A stretch of DNA of 64,000 nt from Olleya sp. Hel_I_94 (lineage in GTDB: Bacteria; Bacteroidota; Bacteroidia; Flavobacteriales; Flavobacteriaceae), in the NCBI RefSeq assembly GCF_007827365.1, contig NZ_VISI01000002.1, positions 873,001 to 937,000 of the forward strand, in the 5' to 3' direction. A model generated the notes under the pieces. The model saw nothing but the letters and a program-made list of their open reading frames with translations, had not been told where the DNA came from and made no database searches. A program made the translations under genes and the position numbers. This document shows, in pieces, positions 31,425 to 40,540 of this stretch (its first letter is position 1; the number at the start of each line of letters is the position of its first letter).

Positions 31425-31895
31425 ATGACACTTTCAGAAATTAAAAAACACTTATCACAATTAGAAACTATTTCTTTTACACTACCTGATGGTAGTTTAG
31501 TTCCAAACCATTTTCATGTTACTGAAGTCGGACAAGTAGCTAAACACTTTATTGATTGTGGTGGAACTGTAAGACAAGAAAAAAAAGTAAGTTTCCAACT
31601 TTGGAATGCAGATGATTATGATCACAGATTACATCCTGAAAAATTAGTTAAAATCATAGAGTTGTCTGAAGAAATATTTAACCTAGAAGGTTTAGATATT
31701 GAAGTTGAGTTTCAAGGAGAACAAACCATTCAAAAATTTGGTTTAGAATTTAAAAACAATACCTTTCAACTAACATCATTAGTAACGGATTGTCTTGCAA
31801 AAGATAAATGCGGAATCTCAGAACCAAAACAAAAACTACAATTTTCAGACATGCAAGCAGGAGACTCTTGCGCACCAGGTTCTGGATGTTGCTAA
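31425..31895 (+). CDS. DUF6428 family protein with Cys-rich tail
   Basis: The 156-residue protein is common in Bacteroidota arsenic-resistance operons. It contains FTLPDGSLVPNHFHVTEVG and SFQLWNADDYDHRLHPEKL, and ends DSCAPGSGCC, a thiol-rich tail that could bind arsenite or a metal. The role is not known. It lies 34 bp after the ArsR gene. Confidence 0.8.
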   Translation: MTLSEIKKHLSQLETISFTLPDGSLVPNHFHVTEVGQVAKHFIDCGGTVRQEKKVSFQLWNADDYDHRLHPEKLVKIIELSEEIFNLEGLDIEVEFQGEQTIQKFGLEFKNNTFQLTSLVTDCLAKDKCGISEPKQKLQFSDMQAGDSCAPGSGCC

Positions 31896-31896
31896 T

Positions 31897-32385
31897 ATGC
31901 AAATCATTACCATAAATAAAGCCAATTTCTCAGAAGTACAATCTATTTATCAACAGGGTATTGCTACAGGAGTTGCAACGTTTGAAACAGTTGTACCTGA
32001 TTGGGAGTATTGGAATAACAACCACTTACCTATTGGTCGTATTTTAGCAATAAAAGACGACCAATTTTTAGGTTGGGCGTCTTTAAGTGCTGTTTCAAAA
32101 AGAAAAGTATATTCTGGCGTTGCTGAAGTTAGTGTTTATGTGTCAAAACATTTTAGAGGGCAAAAGGTTGGAGATTTCCTGCTAAAAAAGCTAATTAAGA
32201 TTAGCGAACAAAATAATATTTGGACGCTACAAGCTGGAATAATGAGAGCAAATACTGCTAGTCTAAAATTACACACCAATAATCAATTTAGAATTATTGG
32301 CTTTAAAGAAAACATTGGACAATTACATGGTCTGTGGATGGACAATATAATGCTTGAAAGACGTAGTAAAACAGTAGGTATTTAA
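31897..32385 (+). CDS. GNAT acetyltransferase (phosphinothricin/Arsenic-operon type)
   Basis: The 162-residue protein matches the Pat/YwnH branch: YQQGIATGVATFETVVPDWE, AEVSVYVSKHFRGQKVGDFL and HTNNQFRIIGFKENIGQLH. In arsenic operons this branch may act on organoarsenicals such as arsinothricin. The ATG at 31897 is 1 bp after the DUF6428 stop. The frame is open 34 codons further upstream, but that would overlap the previous gene. Confidence 0.87.
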   Translation: MQIITINKANFSEVQSIYQQGIATGVATFETVVPDWEYWNNNHLPIGRILAIKDDQFLGWASLSAVSKRKVYSGVAEVSVYVSKHFRGQKVGDFLLKKLIKISEQNNIWTLQAGIMRANTASLKLHTNNQFRIIGFKENIGQLHGLWMDNIMLERRSKTVGI

Positions 32386-32412
32386 TCGTTTTAGAGCAAC
32401 ATGCACAAAGTC

Positions 32413-32468
32413 ATGTTAAATTTTGTTTAACAATAACCAAACATCGTTAAACATTTTGTATCTTTATG
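32413..32468 (+). promoter_or_regulatory. Promoter/operator of the TetR gene (shared element, copy A)
   Basis: Copy A contains an inverted repeat, TGTTAAA-5-TTTAACA (32414-32432). It then has GTTAAACATTTTGTAT and a near-consensus -7 box TATCTTTA at 32459-32466. It aligns without gaps, over about 56 bp, to 42058-42113 upstream of another operon of the island. The -7 box touches the ATG at 32466, so translation must start at 32487. Confidence 0.65.
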
Positions 32469-32486
32469 CTATCAAATTTTCACAGG

Positions 32487-33146
32487 ATGGCAAAAAAGAA
32501 AAATATAAGCAGTAACGACATTATTTCATTTTACATGGATTATGTCTTAGAACATAACGAGCAACCAAAATCAGTATACGCATTTGCGAAGCTCAATAAT
32601 TTTGAGGAATCTAAATTTTATGAGCACTTCGGAACATTTGATGCTATAGAAAAAGGCATCTTTAAAGCCTTTTTTGATAACACACATCATGCCTTAGAAG
32701 CTAGTGAGGATTATGCACACTTTGAGCCTAGAAATAAATTACTAAGCTTTTATTTTACCTTTTTTGAAAACCTTACCGCTAACAGAAGTTATGTGGTGTA
32801 TGCTTTACATAAACACAAAAATAGTCTAAAAGGTTTTGCTGCTTTATCAGAACTTAAAACAAGTTTCATACACTATATAAAAGATTTAGGTATCGAGCTT
32901 ATTGATGTTAAGCAAGAACAGCTAAACAAAATTCAAGACAGAGGGCTTAAAGAAACTGCATGGTTACAATTATTATTAACCATGAAGTTTTGGATGGATG
33001 ATACTTCTGCTTCATTTGAAAAAACAGACATTTTTATAGAAAAATCTGTAAACACAAGTTTTGATGTACTAAATGTTATGCCCCTAAAAAGTATTATTGA
33101 CTTTGGAAAATTCATCTTTAAAGAAAAAGTTAAGATGAATAATTAA
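32487..33146 (+). CDS. TetR-family regulator of the photobiology island
   Basis: The 219-residue protein (from MAKKKNISSNDI) has an N-terminal TetR-like helix-turn-helix: SVYAFAKLNNFEESKFYEHFGTFDAIEKGIF, where KFYEHF corresponds to the usual SLYYHF/TFYNYF motif. An all-helical ligand-binding domain follows (FEPRNKLLSFYFTFFENL to the end). It precedes the ABC1-kinase and photolyase genes and has the shared operator in its promoter. The likely role, by inference, is regulator of this cluster; the ligand is unknown. Confidence 0.78.
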   Translation: MAKKKNISSNDIISFYMDYVLEHNEQPKSVYAFAKLNNFEESKFYEHFGTFDAIEKGIFKAFFDNTHHALEASEDYAHFEPRNKLLSFYFTFFENLTANRSYVVYALHKHKNSLKGFAALSELKTSFIHYIKDLGIELIDVKQEQLNKIQDRGLKETAWLQLLLTMKFWMDDTSASFEKTDIFIEKSVNTSFDVLNVMPLKSIIDFGKFIFKEKVKMNN

Positions 33147-33255
33147 AATTATCCTAAGCGAAATTCTTAAAAAACAACGACTTCCAATTGTCATTCAGAG
33201 CAAAAAGAAGTTTCTAAAACTTCTGGATACTTATTATTACTAAAATCCACAACTA

Positions 33256-34566
33256 TTGAAAACGATAGACAAAATACCAACTTCAAAAATTTCTAGAGCA
33301 ACTAAACTTGTTACTACTGGAGCAAAAGTTGGTGTTAATTACCTAAAATACTATGGTGATAAAATCACCAAAACTGAAGCCGAAGCTAAAGCGAGACTTA
33401 ACGAAAACAATGCTGAAGACATCTATGATGGTTTAAAGCAATTAAAAGGAAGTGCGCTTAAAGTAGCACAAATGTTAAGCATGGAAAAAAGTATTTTACC
33501 ACAAGCTTATGTAGAGAAGTTTTCGTTGGCACAATTTTCTGTACCACCACTTTCTGCGCCTTTAGTTAGTAAAACTTTTAAAAAATATTTCGGGAAATTA
33601 CCAAGCCAAATTTACGACACTTTTAATCTAAATTCTGTAAATGCAGCCAGTATTGGACAAGTGCATTTAGCCGAAAAGAATGGGAAAAAACTTGCTGTGA
33701 AAATTCAATATCCAGGTGTTGCAGATAGCATTGCTAGCGATTTGGCTATGGTAAAACCTATTGCCATAAAAATGTTCAATATTAAAGGAAAGGACTCTGA
33801 TAAGTACTTTCAAGAGGTAGAAAACAAATTAGTAGAAGAAACTAATTATATTTTAGAAGTTGAGCAAAGCAAAGCAATTGTAGCAGCTTGTAAGCACATC
33901 CCTAATTTAAAGTTTCCAAACTATTACGAAGCATTATCTTCCGAGCGTATTATAACTATGGACTGGATGGAAGGCGAACACCTTTCTGAATTTACTGCAT
34001 ACAACACAGATCAAAATAAAGCAAACCAATTAGGACAAGCCCTTTGGGATTTTTATATGTACCAAATGCATGTTATCAAAAAAGTACATGCAGATCCACA
34101 TCCAGGAAACTTTTTAGTATCTAAATCTGGCGATTTAATTGCTTTAGATTTTGGATGTATGAAAGAAGTACCTCAAGATTTTTACGTGCCTTATTTTGAA
34201 TTAGCAAAACCAGAGGTAATCAACAATAAAGAAGCGTTTACCGCTAAAATGTACGAATTAGAGATTTTAAGAGAAGAAGACACTCAAGAAGAATTAGATT
34301 TTTTCTCGGCAATGTTTCATGAGTTATTAAGCTTATTTACAAAACCTTTTCACGAGGAAAGTTTTGATTTCTCAGACCCTAAATTTTTTAACGCTATTTC
34401 AGAAATGGGACAACGTTACAGTAAAAGTACAGAATTAAGAAAAATGAATGGAAACCGAGGTTCTAAGCACTTTATTTACATAAACAGAACCTTCTTTGGT
34501 TTGTATAATTTAATGTTTGATTTAAAAGCAAAAGACGTTCAAATTAACAATTACAAAACGTTATAA
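33256..34566 (+). CDS. ABC1/AarF (UbiB-like) kinase-like protein
   Basis: The 436-residue protein has the atypical protein-kinase-like fold of UbiB/AarF: GSALKVAQMLSM (family KxGQ region, here KVAQ), an A-rich loop VNAASIGQVHLAE, the ATP-site Lys in LAVKIQYPG, HADPHPGNFLV, and ALDFGCM (DFG). UbiB-type proteins act in quinone or prenyl-lipid biology. The start is TTG at 33256 (MKTIDKIPTSKI). It is 109 bp from the regulator gene and directly abuts the flavin reductase. Confidence 0.93.
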   Translation: MKTIDKIPTSKISRATKLVTTGAKVGVNYLKYYGDKITKTEAEAKARLNENNAEDIYDGLKQLKGSALKVAQMLSMEKSILPQAYVEKFSLAQFSVPPLSAPLVSKTFKKYFGKLPSQIYDTFNLNSVNAASIGQVHLAEKNGKKLAVKIQYPGVADSIASDLAMVKPIAIKMFNIKGKDSDKYFQEVENKLVEETNYILEVEQSKAIVAACKHIPNLKFPNYYEALSSERIITMDWMEGEHLSEFTAYNTDQNKANQLGQALWDFYMYQMHVIKKVHADPHPGNFLVSKSGDLIALDFGCMKEVPQDFYVPYFELAKPEVINNKEAFTAKMYELEILREEDTQEELDFFSAMFHELLSLFTKPFHEESFDFSDPKFFNAISEMGQRYSKSTELRKMNGNRGSKHFIYINRTFFGLYNLMFDLKAKDVQINNYKTL

Positions 34567-35184
34567 ATGGCTTATTTTAATTTAAAACAGATTCAGGAAT
34601 TAGAGCATTTATATAAAATTAATTTAATTAATAGTTGCTCTGGTTTTAAAAGTGCTAATTTAATTGGCACAAAATCTACCAAGGGACAAGAAAATGTAGC
34701 TGTATTTAGTTCGGTAACACACATTGGTAGCAATCCGCCTTTATTGGGCTTTTTTTGCAGACCAACAACGGTAACACGTCACACGTATGACAACATAAAA
34801 AAGACAGGCGTTTATACTATAAATCACATTGATTTAAACAATTTTGAAGACGCACATCATACCTCTGCTAAATACGACCAGTCGATTTCAGAATTTGATA
34901 TGACTGGTTTAGAATCAGAATACAAAGATAATTGTAAAGCGCCATTTGTAAAAAGGGCTCCAATCCAATTAGAAATGAAATTTATTGAAGAATATCTAAT
35001 CCAAGCAAATAACACCATATTAGTAATCGGAGAAATTCAAGGCTTGTACATTAATGGTGATTTATTAGAAGATGATGGATTTATAAATCTATCCAAAGCA
35101 AATATTGCTGCCATTAATGGTTTAGATGGATATACAATCCCTAAATTAGAAAAACGCTTAGAATACCAAAGACCTAAAAAATAA
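34567..35184 (+). CDS. Flavin reductase-like FMN-binding protein
   Basis: The 205-residue protein matches the flavin-reductase-like FMN-binding split-barrel family: SVTHIGSNPPLLGFFCRP and FEDAHHTSAKYDQSISEF. It may supply reduced flavin or reduce another substrate. In this cluster reduced flavin could feed the FAD photolyases, but that is inference. The ATG follows the previous stop without a gap. Confidence 0.87.
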   Translation: MAYFNLKQIQELEHLYKINLINSCSGFKSANLIGTKSTKGQENVAVFSSVTHIGSNPPLLGFFCRPTTVTRHTYDNIKKTGVYTINHIDLNNFEDAHHTSAKYDQSISEFDMTGLESEYKDNCKAPFVKRAPIQLEMKFIEEYLIQANNTILVIGEIQGLYINGDLLEDDGFINLSKANIAAINGLDGYTIPKLEKRLEYQRPKK

Positions 35185-35375
35185 ATAAAAAGAAGAAAAT
35201 AGTTTGAAATAAAACCAACTATTTCAGATAGAAAGTTCCAAATTTCGACACAGTCGGAATCATCAATTTGGAGAAATAAAGAGTGAAGTAACGTAACTGC
35301 GAAGCAAAGCTTCAAGCATGAAATTTCGAGAACGAATGTTCCGCAGGAATTTCCTCAAAATGATTTGAATTTTTG

Positions 35376-35403
35376 GTTCGTTTTGTTTCAAGACAAAATG
35401 AAC
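35376..35403. repeat. Inverted repeat in the flavin reductase-SDR gap
   Basis: The stem GTTCGTTTTGT/ACAAAATGAAC encloses a 6-base loop in the 256-bp gap 35185-35440. The rest of the gap has no gene; it looks like an interspersed repeat fragment. Confidence 0.5.
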
Positions 35404-35440
35404 AGAAATAAATAAAATTACATAAACTAAAACCAAACCC

Positions 35441-36865
35441 ATGAGAATATTAGTAACAGGAGCAACAGGTTACATTGGTAAGCGCATTATCCCGTTACTA
35501 TTAGAGCAAGGACACACAGTAGTTTGTGCAGTTAGAGGTAAATTACGTACAGAACGTAAATATTCTGAAGAAGAAAATTTACACGTTATCGAGGCTGACT
35601 TTCTAAAGCCTGAAACTTTAAGTAATATTCCAAAAGATATTGATGCTGCCTATTATTTGATTCATTCTATGTCAAATTCGGTAGATCAATTTCATCAAAT
35701 GGAAGAAGACTGCGCAGTTAATTTCAAAAACTATATTGAAACAACTAACGCTAAACAAGTCATTTATTTAAGTGGTATTACAAACGACACCAAATTATCC
35801 AAGCATTTATTATCTAGAAAAAATGTCGAAACAACCTTACAATCCCAGCACTACGCCTTAACTGTTTTTAAGGCAGGTATAATTGTAGGTTCTGGAAGTG
35901 CTAGTTTTGAAATTATAAGAGATTTAGTAGAAAAACTTCCTGTAATGGTAGCTCCAAAATGGTTAAATACAAAAACACAACCTATTGGCGTTAGAGATGT
36001 ATTAACATTTTTAATTCGTGGTCTAGGAAACACAGAATTATACAATACTTCACACGATATTTTTGGACCAGAAGTCATGACATATAAGCAAATGTTATTA
36101 AAATTTGCTGAAGCCAGAAAATTAAAGCGCTACATATTAACTGTACCTGTAATGACCCCAAAACTATCCAGCTATTGGCTATATTTTGTAACGTCAACGT
36201 CTTATAAATTGGCTTCATCATTAGTAAATAGCATGGGAATTGAAATTATAGGCGAAAAAAGTAACATCAACCAATTATTAGACGTCACTCCTATGTCCTA
36301 CAAACAAGCTGTAGAATTAGCTTTTGTAAAGATTGAAGGTAACGATATTATTTCAAGTTGGAAAGATGCACTTATTAATAGTCGATTTAAAAAACGAGCC
36401 TCCACACAATATTTAAAAGTACCAAAACATGGTTGTTTTACAGACATAAAAGAACGTAAAGTAAAAGACGAGCAGTGTACACTTGAAAAAATCTGGGCTA
36501 TTGGTGGCGAAAACGGTTGGTATTACGGTACGTTTTTATGGAAAATCAGAGGTTTTTTAGATAAACTAGTTGGTGGTATTGGTTTACGTCGTGGACGTAC
36601 TAATAAAACTAAAATTAAAACTGGAGATGCTTTAGACTTTTGGCGTGTCCTTTTAGCAGACAAAGAAGAACAGCGTCTAATACTCTTTGCGGAAATGAAA
36701 CTTCCCGGAGAAGCCTGGTTAGAATTTAGAGTGGCCAAAGGTAAAGTTTACCAACGTGCTACTTTTAGACCTAGAGGATTGGCTGGTCGTTTGTATTGGT
36801 ATAGCGTACTCCCTTTTCATGGTTTTATTTTTAAAGGGATGATTAACAAATTAGCCAATGCCTAA
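35441..36865 (+). CDS. SDR-like NAD(P)-binding protein with C-terminal DUF2867
   Basis: The 474-residue protein begins with a Rossmann domain, [12 protein letters not shown]. An atypical SDR body follows ([32 protein letters not shown]) to about 300. DUF2867 (about 320-474) ends with EAWLEFRV and [21 protein letters not shown]. The family often lies near photolyase and light-response genes. The reaction is unknown. The start is 256 bp from the flavin reductase; the stop overlaps the DUF2256 gene by 8 bp. Confidence 0.9.
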   Translation: MRILVTGATGYIGKRIIPLLLEQGHTVVCAVRGKLRTERKYSEEENLHVIEADFLKPETLSNIPKDIDAAYYLIHSMSNSVDQFHQMEEDCAVNFKNYIETTNAKQVIYLSGITNDTKLSKHLLSRKNVETTLQSQHYALTVFKAGIIVGSGSASFEIIRDLVEKLPVMVAPKWLNTKTQPIGVRDVLTFLIRGLGNTELYNTSHDIFGPEVMTYKQMLLKFAEARKLKRYILTVPVMTPKLSSYWLYFVTSTSYKLASSLVNSMGIEIIGEKSNINQLLDVTPMSYKQAVELAFVKIEGNDIISSWKDALINSRFKKRASTQYLKVPKHGCFTDIKERKVKDEQCTLEKIWAIGGENGWYYGTFLWKIRGFLDKLVGGIGLRRGRTNKTKIKTGDALDFWRVLLADKEEQRLILFAEMKLPGEAWLEFRVAKGKVYQRATFRPRGLAGRLYWYSVLPFHGFIFKGMINKLANA

Positions 36866-37010
36866 AAATATAAAAAAACAAAACCTTCCAACCAAAACAT
36901 GCCCAACCTGCCAATTACCTTTTACTTGGCGTAAAAAATGGGAAAAGAGTTGGAATGACGTAAAATATTGTAGTGAAAAATGCAGACGAAACAAAACAAA
37001 AACAGCTTAG
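36858..37010 (+). CDS. DUF2256 zinc-ribbon mini-protein
   Basis: This 50-residue protein begins [13 protein letters not shown]. It contains [16 protein letters not shown] and YCSEKCRR, a four-Cys zinc-binding pattern plus the Trp/Arg/Lys pattern of DUF2256. The family is widely found beside cryptochrome and photolyase genes. It overlaps the SDR gene by 8 bp and the DASH gene by 31 bp in a different frame, so translation is probably coupled. No function is established. Confidence 0.88.
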   Translation: MPKNIKKQNLPTKTCPTCQLPFTWRKKWEKSWNDVKYCSEKCRRNKTKTA

Positions 37011-38293
37011 TTTGGTTTAAAAACGACTTAAGAACTCAAGATAATATTGCACTTAAAAATGCAATAGAAAACAACACATCTACTATTGCTGTTTATTGTT
37101 TTGACCCAAGACAGTTTAAATTATCTCCCTTTGGGTTTAAAAAGACAGAAAACTTTAGAGGGCAGTTTTTAATTGAGACTATAACGGATTTAAAGCAACA
37201 GTTAAAGCAGCTTAATATTCCGTTGTTCGTTTACACGGAAACTCCAGAACATGCCATCCATGACTTAGTTAAACTACATAACATTTCGGCTATTTATCTT
37301 CAAAAAGAATGGACAGACGAAGAGGTTTCTGTTATCAATCAAGTAAAAGCTAATCTTACAGATGACATAGAATATATTGAAACTTACGACCAGTTTTTAT
37401 ACCATCCGGAAGATATTCCGTTTAAAACGGAAGCATTGCCTCACGTATTCACACAATTCAGGAAACAATGCGAAAAACTAAGTACAATCAGACCTTTAAA
37501 CGTCACTAATTCAGCTACAGCTGAAAACTTCAACATAACAAACACCACAACAATTCCGACTTTAAAAGATCTAGGATTGGATGCTATTACTCCGCATCCT
37601 AATAATGCGTTTCCTTTTAAAGGAGGAGAAACCGAAGCTTTAAAACGGTTAAATAATTATTTTTTCGAAACCAAAAAACTAGGCTTTTATAAAAAAACTA
37701 GAAATGGATTAATAGGTACAGACTTTAGCTCTAAGTTTTCGCCATGGTTAGCAAACGGAAGTTTGTCTGCAAAACAAATTTATTACCAAGTCAAACGTTT
37801 TGAAAACCAACATTTAAAAAATGAATCTACGTATTGGCTAATTTTTGAATTGATTTGGCGCGATTATTTTAAATACGTGTCCTTAAAACATGGTAACCAA
37901 CTATTTAAAATAGGTGGCATTTTAAACAAGCAATACGACTGGTCTACAAATCAAACAAAAATTAAACAATGGATTGATGGTAACACAGCAGAACCTTTTG
38001 TTAATGCTAACATGCTTGAGCTTAAAAAAACAGGTTGGATGAGTAATCGTGGACGACAAAACGTTGCCAGCTATTTTGCAAAATCTTTAGAATTAGATTG
38101 GCGTATTGGAGCAAGTTATTTTGAAAGTATGCTTATAGATTATGATGTGCACAGTAACTACGGAAACTGGATGTATGTTGCAGGCGTCGGAAACGATCCA
38201 AGAGACCGAAAATTTAACGTAAAACTCCAAGCAGAACGCTATGATACTAACGGGAAATATCAACGCTTATGGCTGCAAGATATCCTTTTTTAA
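36980..38293 (+). CDS. DASH-type cryptochrome/photolyase
   Basis: The 437-residue protein has an N-terminal photolyase alpha/beta domain ([14 protein letters not shown]) and a FAD domain. The C-terminal signature [34 protein letters not shown] and [13 protein letters not shown] is that of cryptochrome DASH. These bind FAD and methenyltetrahydrofolate and repair CPD in single-stranded DNA. The start is in-frame ATG at 36980, inside the DUF2256 gene. Confidence 0.95.
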   Translation: MQTKQNKNSLVWFKNDLRTQDNIALKNAIENNTSTIAVYCFDPRQFKLSPFGFKKTENFRGQFLIETITDLKQQLKQLNIPLFVYTETPEHAIHDLVKLHNISAIYLQKEWTDEEVSVINQVKANLTDDIEYIETYDQFLYHPEDIPFKTEALPHVFTQFRKQCEKLSTIRPLNVTNSATAENFNITNTTTIPTLKDLGLDAITPHPNNAFPFKGGETEALKRLNNYFFETKKLGFYKKTRNGLIGTDFSSKFSPWLANGSLSAKQIYYQVKRFENQHLKNESTYWLIFELIWRDYFKYVSLKHGNQLFKIGGILNKQYDWSTNQTKIKQWIDGNTAEPFVNANMLELKKTGWMSNRGRQNVASYFAKSLELDWRIGASYFESMLIDYDVHSNYGNWMYVAGVGNDPRDRKFNVKLQAERYDTNGKYQRLWLQDILF

Positions 38294-38365
38294 ACACATT
38301 AGCTTCAGTGATTTAATAGTCACGAGCGTAGCGTGTCAAGACAATTATAACACAAAACTTATACA

Positions 38366-38454
38366 GTTGCAAACTCCTTCCTTTAGCTAAAGCAAGGTGG
38401 GTTTTCTTAAAAAAACTCGGAAGGTTTGACCTAAAAGGCGAAGCACTTTTAAAA
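38366..38454. repeat. 89-bp tandem-hairpin repeat, copy 1
   Basis: It is about 90% identical to 38557-38645. Each copy has two hairpins in a row: CCTTCCTTTA/TAAAGGAAGG and GAGTTTTCT/AGAAAACTC. Copy 1 has mismatches in both arms. Confidence 0.8.
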
Positions 38455-38556
38455 ATATACAAAAAAATTAAACAAGCACTTCGACTGCGCTCAGTGTGAC
38501 ATAAAACAGAAAGCACAACACCATCGTCAGTCTGAAATCAGTCCAAGATCACAACG

Positions 38557-38645
38557 GTTGCAAACTCCTTCCTTTAGTTAAAGGAAGGTGAGTTTTCTTC
38601 AGAAAACTCGGAAGGTTTGACCTAAAAGGCGAAGCACTTTTAAAA
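38557..38645. repeat. 89-bp tandem-hairpin repeat, copy 2
   Basis: This copy has both stems perfect. It ends 22 bp before the TTG start of the iron-sulfur photolyase gene. Confidence 0.8.
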
Positions 38646-38667
38646 TAAATAAAAAAACTAATTACCA

Positions 38668-40200
38668 TTGAAAACATTAAGACTAATACTTGGCGACCAA
38701 CTAAACAGTAAACACAGCTGGTACAAAAACACTCCGGAAAATACAGTGTATTGTTTGTTCGAAATGCGTCAAGAAACCGACTACGTTACTCATCACATCC
38801 AAAAAGTTATTGGTTTTTTTGCTGCCATGCGTGATTTTGGTCAACATTTAAAAGACCAAGGTTTTACTGTACAATATTTAAAATTAGACGACAGTAAAAA
38901 CACGCAAAGCTTAACAGACAACCTTAAGTTACTAATTGAAGAACATAACATTACTAAATTTGAATATCAATTACCTGACGAATATAGATTAGACCAGCAA
39001 TTGTCAACTTTTTGTAAATCGTTAGATATAGATACAGAAGCATTTTTAACAGAACATTTTTACACAAAACGTCTAGATTTAAAACAGTTTTTTAAAGGTA
39101 AAAAACAATACCTAATGGAAAATTTTTATCGTGATATGCGTAAAAAACACGATATACTAATGGTTGCAGGACAACCTGAAGGCGGTAAATGGAATTACGA
39201 TAAAAGTAACCGCAATAAATGGAAAGCAGAACATCCTATTCCGCCTTACAAATATTTCAAAAACGATATTGAAGCTATTGTAACGCTAATAGAAAAAGAG
39301 GATATTAAAACCATAGGTACTTTAGACACCAAAACCTTTAGTTATCCTATAAATAGGCAACAAGCACTAGAGCAACTTAAATATTTTTGCGAAGTATTGC
39401 TAATTCATTTTGGAGATTACCAAGATGCCATGCACACAGACCAAGTTTATTTATTTCATTCTAGGTTATCTTTTGCAATGAATCTAAAATTAATTTCGCC
39501 TAAAAACGTAGTCGATACTGTACTTAATTATTGGCGCAAACATGGCGACGATATAAATATTAGTCAAGTAGAAGGTTTTATTAGGCAAATTTTAGGTTGG
39601 AGAGAATATATGCGTGGCATGTATTGGGCTTTAATGCCAGAATATAAAACGCTTAATTATCTTGAAAACAACAATAATTTACCAGATTTTTATTGGACAG
39701 GAAACACAAAAATGAATTGCCTTAAACAATCCATTAACAATAGTTTGGACAATGGTTATGCACACCATATCCAACGCCTAATGGTTACTGGTAATTTTGC
39801 ATTATTAGCACAAATACATCCTGACAAAGTGGACGCTTGGTATTTGGGTATTTATGTGGATGCTGTAGAGTGGGTTCAGCTTCCTAACACCAGAGGAATG
39901 AGTCAATTTGCAGATGGCGGAAAAATAGCAACAAAACCCTACGTATCTAGCGGAAGTTACATACATAAAATGGGAAATTACTGCGACAGTTGCCACTATA
40001 ATAAAAAAGAAAAATTAGGAGACAAAGCATGTCCTTTTAATAGTTTGTATTGGAATTTTTTGGATGACAAGCGCAAACAATTAGGTGACAATTTCAGAAT
40101 GAAAATGATGTATAGCCTATTAGATAAAATGGAAGCCAAACAATTAAGTAGCCTAAAAGAAAGAGCACAACAAATTATTGAAAATCCTGATAGTTTTTAA
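38668..40200 (+). CDS. Iron-sulfur bacterial cryptochrome/(6-4) photolyase (FeS-BCP)
   Basis: The 510-residue protein belongs to the PhrB/CryB family, which repairs (6-4) photoproducts using FAD, a lumazine antenna and a 4Fe-4S cluster. Four Cys, at 351, 439, 442 and 455, match the spacing of the cluster ligands in Agrobacterium PhrB (each shifted by one). Other motifs are the N-terminal LRLILGDQLNSKHSW and WREYMRGMYW, then MGNYCDSCHYN. The start is TTG at 38668. Confidence 0.94.
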   Translation: MKTLRLILGDQLNSKHSWYKNTPENTVYCLFEMRQETDYVTHHIQKVIGFFAAMRDFGQHLKDQGFTVQYLKLDDSKNTQSLTDNLKLLIEEHNITKFEYQLPDEYRLDQQLSTFCKSLDIDTEAFLTEHFYTKRLDLKQFFKGKKQYLMENFYRDMRKKHDILMVAGQPEGGKWNYDKSNRNKWKAEHPIPPYKYFKNDIEAIVTLIEKEDIKTIGTLDTKTFSYPINRQQALEQLKYFCEVLLIHFGDYQDAMHTDQVYLFHSRLSFAMNLKLISPKNVVDTVLNYWRKHGDDINISQVEGFIRQILGWREYMRGMYWALMPEYKTLNYLENNNNLPDFYWTGNTKMNCLKQSINNSLDNGYAHHIQRLMVTGNFALLAQIHPDKVDAWYLGIYVDAVEWVQLPNTRGMSQFADGGKIATKPYVSSGSYIHKMGNYCDSCHYNKKEKLGDKACPFNSLYWNFLDDKRKQLGDNFRMKMMYSLLDKMEAKQLSSLKERAQQIIENPDSF

Positions 40201-40203
40201 AAA

Positions 40204-40350
40204 ACATCTCGATACAATTTTTAGAGAAAAACTAAAAACCACTCGATGTGACGATTACGATAAAATAATAACAGAAACTAAAAAACAAAATAATCACACA
40301 ATCGTCACTTCGAGTGATTTGTGAGACACGAACAAATTGTATCGAGAAGT
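40204..40350. repeat. Palindromic interspersed element, copy 1
   Basis: The outer inverted arms are TCTCGATACAATTT (40207-40220) and its exact complement at 40334-40347. The inner arms, CACTCGATGTGACGAT and ATCGTCACTTCGAGTG, match with one mismatch. The middle is A-rich. Such a unit can fold into one long hairpin. Confidence 0.8.
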
Positions 40351-40367
40351 AATAAAACAGTAAAGAA

Positions 40368-40520
40368 ACATCTCGATACAACTTTAAGTAAAAAACTAAA
40401 CATCACGCGATGTGACGATTACGTAAAAGAATAGATAATAACAGAATTAAAAACGTAAAACAATCACACAACGTCACTTCGAGTGATTTGTGAGGCACGA
40501 ACAAATTGTATCGAGAAGCA
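40368..40520. repeat. Palindromic interspersed element, copy 2
   Basis: It has the same organisation as copy 1, beginning TCTCGATACAA and ending TTGTATCGAGAAG, with several differences in the A-rich middle. It lies directly in front of the broken photolyase gene. Confidence 0.8.
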
Positions 40521-40540
40521 ATAAAGAGAAATCAATAAAA

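Larger units (their letters stand above)
38294..38667. other. 374-bp intergenic region with repeats
   Basis: No gene is supported. It contains two 89-bp direct repeats (listed separately) and, between them, a fragment CTTCGACTGCGCTCAGTGTG (about 38472) of a sequence often seen as an interspersed repeat in Flavobacteriaceae. Confidence 0.6.
40201..40540. other. 340-bp intergenic region with inverted-repeat elements
   Basis: No gene is supported. Almost the whole stretch is two copies of a ~145-bp element, listed separately. A short stretch of sequence at 40519-40540 leads into the broken photolyase gene. Confidence 0.7.

Noticed and set aside
38313..38516. A minus-strand 67-residue frame over the repeats.
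   Set aside because: Its codons come from repeat DNA and give a low-complexity product.
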